A stretch of 64,000 nt of DNA from the NCBI RefSeq assembly GCF_002929375.1, contig NZ_PJIP01000009.1:62001-126000 (forward strand), given 5' to 3'. Shown piece by piece: positions 59,037 through 64,000 of this stretch (positions are counted from its first letter, which is position 1; every line of letters begins with the position of its first letter). Origin of the DNA: Arthrobacter sp. DWC3 (lineage in GTDB: Bacteria; Actinomycetota; Actinomycetes; Actinomycetales; Micrococcaceae). Made by a program: the position numbers and the translations under genes. The notes under the pieces are model-generated. The model saw only the letters and a list, made by a program, of their open reading frames with translations. It searched no databases and was not told the origin of the DNA.

Positions 59037-60176
59037 ATGACTTCAGCACCCGAGAGTTCTGCCCTGCCGTCCGTCGGATTCGTGGGCTGGCGCGGCATGG
59101 TCGGTTCGGTCCTCATGCAGCGACTCCAGGACGAGGGCGACTTCGCCCGTGTCGATCCGGTGTTCTTCTCGACGTCGGCCGCAGGGGGCGAGGCGCCGTC
59201 GTTCGCCGAGGGGACCGGCACGCTGCAGGACGCGTACGACGTCGAGATCCTCGCCAAGCTGCCGATCATCGTGACGGCACAGGGCGGCGACTACACCGCC
59301 GAGGTCTACCCCAAGCTGCGCGACGCGGGCTGGTCGGGCCTGTGGCTCGACGCCGCGTCGACGCTGCGCATGGAGCAGGACAGCGTGATCGTGCTGGATC
59401 CCGTCAACCGGTCCGCCATCGATGAGGGGCTCGCGCGCGGGGTACGCGACTTCATCGGCGGTAACTGCACGGTCTCCTGCATGCTCATGGGGCTCGGTGG
59501 GCTCTTCCGCAACGGGCTGGTCGAATGGGGCACCTCCATGACCTACCAGGCGGCGTCCGGCGGTGGAGCACGTCATATGCGGGAGCTCCTGAACCAGTTC
59601 GGGGCTCTTCACGGATCGGTGGCCATCAACCTCGATGATCCCGCGTCGGCCATCCTGGACATCGACCGGGCGATCCTCGCCAAGCAGCGTCACCCGAGCC
59701 TCGAGGCGTCCCAGTTCGGTGTTCCCCTGGCGGGTTCGGTGATCCCGTGGATCGACAGCGACCTCGGCAACGGTCAGTCGAAGGAGGAGTGGAAGGCCGG
59801 CGCCGAGACGAACAAGATCCTCGGCACCGGGACCCGCATCCCGTTCGACGGCCTGTGTGTGCGGGTGGGGGCCATGCGGTCGCACTCCCAGGCGCTGACC
59901 CTGAAGCTGACCGAGGACCTGCCGGTCAGTGAGATCGAATCGATCATCGCGGCCGACAACGAGTGGGTACGGGTCATCCCGAACACGAAGGTGGACACAC
60001 TCGCAGGGCTGACCCCTGTCGCCGCCACCGGTTCGCTGGAGGTCCCTGTGGGACGCATCCGCAAGCTCGAGATGGGACCGGAGTACGTCAGTGCCTTCAC
60101 CGTGGGCGACCAGCTCCTGTGGGGTGCGGCCGAGCCACTGCGTCGCATGCTGATGATCGCCACGGGCAATCTCTAG
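59037..60176 (+). CDS. asd: Aspartate-semialdehyde dehydrogenase (Gammaproteobacteria-like type)
   Basis: 379 residues. Reduces aspartyl phosphate in the lysine/threonine/methionine/diaminopimelate pathway. It begins [20 protein letters not shown] and has catalytic Cys in [44 protein letters not shown] and [19 protein letters not shown]. These follow the E. coli enzyme almost word for word, not the shorter mycobacterial one. TAAACT ends 7 nt before the ATG, and GGAAGG is present. Confidence 0.95.
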   Translation: MTSAPESSALPSVGFVGWRGMVGSVLMQRLQDEGDFARVDPVFFSTSAAGGEAPSFAEGTGTLQDAYDVEILAKLPIIVTAQGGDYTAEVYPKLRDAGWSGLWLDAASTLRMEQDSVIVLDPVNRSAIDEGLARGVRDFIGGNCTVSCMLMGLGGLFRNGLVEWGTSMTYQAASGGGARHMRELLNQFGALHGSVAINLDDPASAILDIDRAILAKQRHPSLEASQFGVPLAGSVIPWIDSDLGNGQSKEEWKAGAETNKILGTGTRIPFDGLCVRVGAMRSHSQALTLKLTEDLPVSEIESIIAADNEWVRVIPNTKVDTLAGLTPVAATGSLEVPVGRIRKLEMGPEYVSAFTVGDQLLWGAAEPLRRMLMIATGNL

Positions 60177-60316
60177 CGCGTCCTCGCGGCCTGGAGGTCT
60201 ACGACCTCGCGGGCCTGAAGGTCCGCGTGGTCGCGCGTCCTCACGCGTCCTCACGCTCGGTCGGAGAGCTCGACCGCGCTCTGTCCGCCTGGTGCAGCGA
60301 CAGCGATACTGATGCC

Positions 60317-60760
60317 ATGGGCATGGACGAGATCCTCGGGGCCATCAGGGCGCTCGACGGGGTACTGGAGACGGCACCCCGTGAGGGTGATGACGCTCCG
60401 CCGATCGCTTGGGGCGACCACTTCTTCTACTACTCACCCGACGGCACCGTGCCGCAGCGCACCCAGCCCTACGCGACGATCGTCACGAAGGACTATCCGG
60501 ACGACACGCAATCGGACCTCGACGCCGAGGGCCGCTGGCGCCTGAACATCCATGTGGGGTCGGCGAAAGCCCGGGAACTCGTAGGCGACGGCGGCGAGCG
60601 CGACTTCAGCGAGGCCGATGTGATCCTGCCTCATCCGGTCTATGGGAGCCTCGGCTGGGTGGCCGTCGTGAATCCGGGTGACCGCACACGAGCGACAGTG
60701 CTGAAGCTGCTGCACGATGCCCACGACGACGAGCGACGACGGGTTGCTCGCCGAGCCTGA
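60317..60760 (+). CDS. DUF6194-like protein
   Basis: 147 residues from the ATG at 60317 (alternative ATG at 60323). Seen: AWGDHFFYYSPDGTVP, YATIVTKDYPDDTQSDLD, GRWRLNIHVGSAKARELVG, and a final VNPGDRTRATVLKLLHDAHD. This pattern matches the DUF6194 group by memory; function unknown. It lies 140 nt after asd. Its last codons run into a repeat-containing stretch. Confidence 0.75.
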   Translation: MGMDEILGAIRALDGVLETAPREGDDAPPIAWGDHFFYYSPDGTVPQRTQPYATIVTKDYPDDTQSDLDAEGRWRLNIHVGSAKARELVGDGGERDFSEADVILPHPVYGSLGWVAVVNPGDRTRATVLKLLHDAHDDERRRVARRA

Positions 60761-60800
60761 GCGGGGAGGATCGGGGCCGGACGGTAACGGAGTCACCGCC

Positions 60801-60888
60801 GAGCCCGAACAGACGCAGCAGGTCCCCGCGACGGACCACTCACCGAGCCCGAACGGACGCAGCAGGTCCCCGCGACGGACCACTCACC
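60801..60888. repeat. 44-bp tandem repeat, two copies plus a partial third
   Basis: Copies at 60801-60844 and 60845-60888 differ at one base; a third begins at 60889 and breaks after about 10 bp. They are bracketed by CCGAGCCTGAG at 60751-60761 and 60887-60897. Each copy ends in CACTCACC and includes CAGCAGGTCCCCGCGACGG. No coding capacity is evident. Confidence 0.9.
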
Positions 60889-60897
60889 GAGCCTGAG

Positions 60898-61161
60898 GCT
60901 CGGCCACCCCTGCGAGAGCATCCCGGATGGTCTCCAGTGATGTCCCGGTATCACTGCCGTGCCCCGAGGGTGCGATTGCCATACCTGATTCCATCGAACG
61001 CACGTACTGATGCGGAGCTCGGGCAGCGGATGTGGAGGACACGTCGGGAAGGACCTGTCCACATGCTGCTGGTACGGGAGCTGATCCGCCGACAGCCCAC
61101 CCCGATGACTCCTTGCGGCGTCGAAGCCGGTCGGACGAAAAGGTCGGAGGGCACCTGCAGG
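60898..61161. other. Non-coding stretch before the 61162 gene
   Basis: With the tandem repeat, this is about 400 bp between the DUF6194-like gene and the next gene. I see no gene, tRNA or clear terminator. A frame continues upstream from the next gene to 60937 but has an Arg/Pro composition like a shadow reading. A promoter for the next gene probably lies here; none stands out. Confidence 0.4.
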
Positions 61162-61599
61162 ATGAAGCGCATGGACCCCGTGAACGCAGACACCATCCTC
61201 CGGCGCTTCTTCGCCGCAAGTGGTCACGTACAGCACCCGGAGAGCCTGCTGCGGTACGAGCGTGTGCAGGACCATCTCCGGAACTACCTCGAGCACATCG
61301 CTGCCGCCGGCTTGACGGACACCGAGCAGGAGCTGCTCGCACTCGAGCGACAGTTCGGGACGGAGACCCCCTACGTGCAGGTCATGGGCGCCCGGGAACT
61401 GCTGCATGCCCTGCCCGACTTCCTCGCAGGCCCACAGCTCCTCCCCGACTTCCACGACCGGCTGGCACAGATCAGCGTGGCGTCACGCCTGGCGCAGTGG
61501 CTGTGTTCACGGCAACTCGTGCAGCGCGAGGACAGCTGGAACGACGTCGTCCTGACACGCGCCGCGGCCGAGCAGGCACGCCGCTCCCCCGCACTGTAG
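61162..61599 (+). CDS. Soluble protein of unknown function
   Basis: 145 residues, helical and Leu-rich: DTILRRFFAASGHVQHPESLL, DHLRNYLEHIAAAGLTDTEQ, RELLHALPDFLAGPQLLPDF, VASRLAQWLCSRQLVQREDSW. Two ATGs are possible; 61162 follows GGAGGG at ten bases, and 61171 has AGGA at eight. No family is recognised. Convergent with murB. Confidence 0.6.
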   Translation: MKRMDPVNADTILRRFFAASGHVQHPESLLRYERVQDHLRNYLEHIAAAGLTDTEQELLALERQFGTETPYVQVMGARELLHALPDFLAGPQLLPDFHDRLAQISVASRLAQWLCSRQLVQREDSWNDVVLTRAAAEQARRSPAL

Positions 61600-61622
61600 G
61601 AAGTGAGTGACCTGACGCAGTG

Positions 61623-62714
61623 CTACAGGGCGCAGTTGATCAGCAGCGGTTCCGGCTCCAGCCGGATCCCGAAGGACCTCTCGACGCCGTCCCGCACCAG
61701 CCGTGCCACGGCCAGCAGATCGGACGCCGATGCACCTCCCCGGTTCGTCACGGCAAGGGTGTGCTTCGTCGACAGCGACGCACGGCCTCCCGCTGCCGCA
61801 CGCCCGTCGTCGTCCTTCAGTCCGAAGCCCTTCGAGAACCCGGCATGCTCGATCAGCCAGGCCGCACTGAGCTTCACCTTGCCGTCCGCCCCTGCCGGAT
61901 ACCGCGGAGCGTCCTCCGGCAGACGGTCCGCGACGTCCTGGCCGACGATCGGGTTCGTGAAGAACGAGCCGGTGCTCCGGGTGTCCGCATCCGGACCGTC
62001 GAGCACCATGCCCTTGCCCCTCCGCAGCTTCAGCACCTCGCGCCGCACGTCGTTGGCGTAGGCACGGGCCCCGACGTCGATGTGCAGCGCACGGGCGAGC
62101 TCCGCATACCTGACCGGCTTGCTGAGGCGTCCCAGTCCCAGCTGGAACTCGACCGACAGCACCACGTAGCGCGGCGAACCGTTCACCGTGCTGCGTTTGA
62201 GGAGCGAGTCGCGGTAGCCGAACTGCAGCTCGAAGTTGGTGAAGCTCCTGATGCGGTCCGTCTCGCGGTCGTACGTCCGCACCGTGGCGATGGTCTGGGA
62301 GACGTCGGACCCGTAGGCCCCGACGTTCTGCACCGGCGTGGCCCCGGTGGAGCCCGGGATGCCCGAGAGCGCCTCGAGCCCCGAGAACGCGTGCATCACG
62401 GTGTAGCGCACCAGGTCGTCCCAGTCGTGGCCCGCCTGGACGTTGACCATGACGCCACCGCAGGTCGCGTCGTCGTCGTCGACCGTGAAGCCCGTGGACC
62501 GGATGTGCACCACGGTGCCGTCGAACCCGTCGTCGCCGATCAGCAGGTTCGATCCCCCGCTGATGATGAGCAGCGGCTCGCCGGCGGCATCGGCCGCCCG
62601 CACCGCCTCGACGATGCCCTGCTCGGTCGTGGCCTCGACCAGCGTGCGCGCAGGACCTCCGACGCGTGCCGTGGTCAGGTCCGCCAGGAGCGTCCCCGTC
62701 AGCGGGGCCGTCAT
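61623..62714 (-). CDS. murB: UDP-N-acetylenolpyruvoylglucosamine reductase
   Basis: 363 residues. FAD/NADPH enzyme completing UDP-MurNAc for peptidoglycan. N-terminal TTARVGGPARTLVEA, FAD loop ISGGSNLLIGDDGF, GIPGSTGATPVQNVGAYG, and the catalytic Ser in STGSFFTNPIV; the C-terminal Glu lies in FGIRLEPEPLL. Its ATG overlaps the hadB-like stop (ATGA), one operon. Confidence 0.96.
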   Translation of the reverse strand: MTAPLTGTLLADLTTARVGGPARTLVEATTEQGIVEAVRAADAAGEPLLIISGGSNLLIGDDGFDGTVVHIRSTGFTVDDDDATCGGVMVNVQAGHDWDDLVRYTVMHAFSGLEALSGIPGSTGATPVQNVGAYGSDVSQTIATVRTYDRETDRIRSFTNFELQFGYRDSLLKRSTVNGSPRYVVLSVEFQLGLGRLSKPVRYAELARALHIDVGARAYANDVRREVLKLRRGKGMVLDGPDADTRSTGSFFTNPIVGQDVADRLPEDAPRYPAGADGKVKLSAAWLIEHAGFSKGFGLKDDDGRAAAGGRASLSTKHTLAVTNRGGASASDLLAVARLVRDGVERSFGIRLEPEPLLINCAL

Positions 62715-63151
62715 GGCAGCCTCACCACGGCCTGCGCCTTCACGAGGACCTTCTGCCCCGCGTAGGTCACCGTCAGGTCGATGCGGGCGGTGGACGCCTC
62801 GGCGTCGATGGCGCCGACAACGCCGGCCACCTCGACGACCGCCCCCGGCTCGCCGGGCTGCGCCGTGGTGTCCGCCACGATGACGGGCTTGGTGAAGCGC
62901 GTCTGATAGTCGACGACGGCGGCCGGGTCGCCGATCCAGTCGGTGACGAGCTGGACGGCGGCACCCATGGTGAACATGCCGTGGGCGATGACGCCGGGCA
63001 GGCCGACCCCCTCGGCGAAGGCCTGGTTCCAGTGGATGGGGTTGAAGTCCCCCGACGCCCCGGCGTAGCGCACGAGGTCCTGCCGGGTGATGTCGATGGT
63101 GGCCGAGCCTATCTGCTGCCCGACCTCGAGGGTCGCTGGTGACACTGCCAT
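62711..63151 (-). CDS. MaoC-like hydratase, HadB-type subunit
   Basis: 146 residues, single hot-dog fold. The hydratase 2 motif is complete: YAGASGDFNPIHWNQAFA with the catalytic Asp and His. Pairs with the next gene upstream, like HadA-HadB in mycobacteria. Natural substrate (2-enoyl thioester) unknown outside mycolic acid producers. Two-base gap to the hadA-like gene. Confidence 0.88.
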   Translation of the reverse strand: MAVSPATLEVGQQIGSATIDITRQDLVRYAGASGDFNPIHWNQAFAEGVGLPGVIAHGMFTMGAAVQLVTDWIGDPAAVVDYQTRFTKPVIVADTTAQPGEPGAVVEVAGVVGAIDAEASTARIDLTVTYAGQKVLVKAQAVVRLP

Positions 63152-63153
63152 GG

Positions 63154-63603
63154 CTACTGGTCCTCTCCGCGCACGAGGAGGGACGACGTGGTGGTGGCCG
63201 TCCGCTCGCCGTCCGTGGTGGTGATCTCGGCCCGCGTGGTGATCATGGCCCCGCCGCCCATGGACCGCACCTGGTCCACGTGCAGCTCGGCGACGAGCTG
63301 GTCCCCGGCGACGATGGGCCGGTGATGGATGAAGCGCTGGTCCGCATGCACCACGCGCGTGAAGTCGATGCCTGCGTCCGGATCGGCGATGAGCTGCGCA
63401 TCGGCACGCTGGGCCACGATGATGGCGAACGTCGGCGGCGCCACGAGGTCGGCATGCCCCAGGGCCGCCGCAGCCTCGACGTCGTAGTGCGCCGGATGGG
63501 TGGCCTTCACGGCCCGCGCGAAGTCGCGGATGGCTTCACGTCCCACGGAGTAGGTCTCTCCCGCGGGGTAGCTGCGCCCCTGCAGGTCGGGATTGATGGT
63601 CAT
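63154..63603 (-). CDS. MaoC N-terminal-domain protein, HadA-type subunit
   Basis: 149 residues. A degenerate hot-dog subunit (UPF0336): GETYSVGREAIRDFARAVKA, VAPPTFAIIVAQRADAQL and HADQRFIHHRPIVAGDQL. It lacks the Asp-His pair, as HadA does, and probably stabilises HadB. The ATG at 63603 is preceded by GGAGGATC. The usual actinobacterial order hadA-hadB-murB is kept. Confidence 0.88.
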   Translation of the reverse strand: MTINPDLQGRSYPAGETYSVGREAIRDFARAVKATHPAHYDVEAAAALGHADLVAPPTFAIIVAQRADAQLIADPDAGIDFTRVVHADQRFIHHRPIVAGDQLVAELHVDQVRSMGGGAMITTRAEITTTDGERTATTTSSLLVRGEDQ

Positions 63604-63692
63604 GGATCCTCCGATGGAAGCGGCGTACTGCAGTGGCTGCGATACGTGGGCGGTGGGCGGCACGACGGCGCGGGCCGTCGTGCCGTTCGAGG

Positions 63693-63923
63693 TCAGCGCC
63701 GGTCCTTCATGCGACGCCTGACGTCGCGCGAGCGGACCACCATGCCGGCCAGGTGGCACACCATGCCGACCACGATGATCGGGATGCCCGTGAACACAAG
63801 GGCGGCCCGGTCGGTGGCGGCACCCGTGACGGCGATGAGGATGCCGAGCGCCGTGGTCACCAGTGCGGAGACCACCAGCTTGCGGTACAGGTCCGAGCCG
63901 GTCTCCCAGGGCGTGTTCAGCAT
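63693..63923 (-). CDS. Small two-helix membrane protein
   Basis: 76 residues: a polar head (LNTPWETGSDLYRKLV), two membrane helices (VVSALVTTALGILIAVTGAA; ALVFTGIPIIVVGMVCHLAGM) and an Arg-rich tail. Conserved-hypothetical in style; no function. It is 89 nt before the hadA-like gene. Confidence 0.7.
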   Translation of the reverse strand: MLNTPWETGSDLYRKLVVSALVTTALGILIAVTGAATDRAALVFTGIPIIVVGMVCHLAGMVVRSRDVRRRMKDRR

Positions 63924-63957
63924 GATCCGATTCTACTGCCGCGTGCGGAGCCGACGC

Positions 63958-64000
63958 TCAGAAGAGGGCTTCCTGGACGGCGGGGACGGGCGTGCTGAAG
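63958..64000 (-). CDS. 3' end of a truncated gene at the window edge
   Basis: The final 14 codons on the minus strand, ending TGA at 63960-63958, read FSTPVPAVQEALF. The rest lies beyond the window. The gene identity cannot be judged from 13 residues. Confidence 0.4.
   Translation of the reverse strand, partial: FSTPVPAVQEALF

Noticed and set aside
60937-61161. Upstream extension of the 61162 gene
   Set aside because: Open but with Arg/Pro-rich composition, and the two downstream ATGs have better ribosome binding spacing.

Overview
The window is high-GC actinobacterial DNA, most like Micrococcaceae (Arthrobacter group). Supporting evidence: the RpoB, RpoC and EF-Tu sequences, mycothiol synthase MshD, a Streptomyces-type GlnR, a MutT1 with fused Nudix and phosphatase domains, paired HadA/HadB-like hot-dog proteins, frequent GTG starts, and many leaderless genes with a TANNNT box 6 nt before the start codon. 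I see no phage, transposase, integrase or CRISPR array. The window is a core chromosomal segment with unusual insertions and small elements.

Layout. (1) 1-16.9 kb, all minus strand: a large multi-membrane protein, then tuf, fusA, rpsG, rpsL (str cluster), rpoC and rpoB. (2) 16.9-22.5 kb: crtI-crtB-crtE on minus, divergent idi and a thiolase on plus. This isoprenoid/carotenoid block lies between rpoB and rplL, which are adjacent in many bacteria. (3) 22.6-28.1 kb, minus: rplL, rplJ with an attenuator-like leader, a tandem GNAT protein, rplA, rplK, nusG, secE and tRNA-Trp. (4) 28.3-34.4 kb: an aspartate-type aminotransferase, then a PspC-type histidine kinase/LuxR regulator pair divergent from a three-gene PspC operon. 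(5) 34.4-37.9 kb: a cruF-like hydratase, crtD and lyeJ, the three genes that convert lycopene to the C50 carotenoid bacterioruberin. (6) 38-45.3 kb: pfkA, GNAT, ankyrin protein, ygfZ, nitrobindin-like protein, a 37-residue membrane peptide, glnR, an antisense tRNA-like element and mshD. (7) 45.3-49.7 kb: ppk1-mutT1, a small protein and a phosphopantetheinyl transferase. (8) 49.9-55.2 kb: an M1 aminopeptidase coupled to a 1306-residue membrane NRPS-like protein (A-PCP-three left-handed beta-helix domains). (9) 55.3-64 kb: thyA-folA, an LssY_C protein, a TMEM175-type channel, a Gammaproteobacteria-like asd, small hypotheticals around a 44-bp tandem repeat, murB, hadB/hadA-like genes and a truncated gene at the right edge.

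Together, crtE, crtB and crtI should make lycopene from prenyl diphosphates, with idi balancing the C5 units, and lyeJ, crtD and cruF should extend, desaturate and hydrate it. A red, bacterioruberin-pigmented Arthrobacter (for example an A. agilis relative) is the best guess. The phosphopantetheinyl transferase near the membrane NRPS could supply its carrier-protein arm. The least-explained item is the 55-nt tRNA-like element at 44163-44217: a canonical T-arm, acceptor stem and encoded CCA, with one short hairpin in place of the D and anticodon arms.
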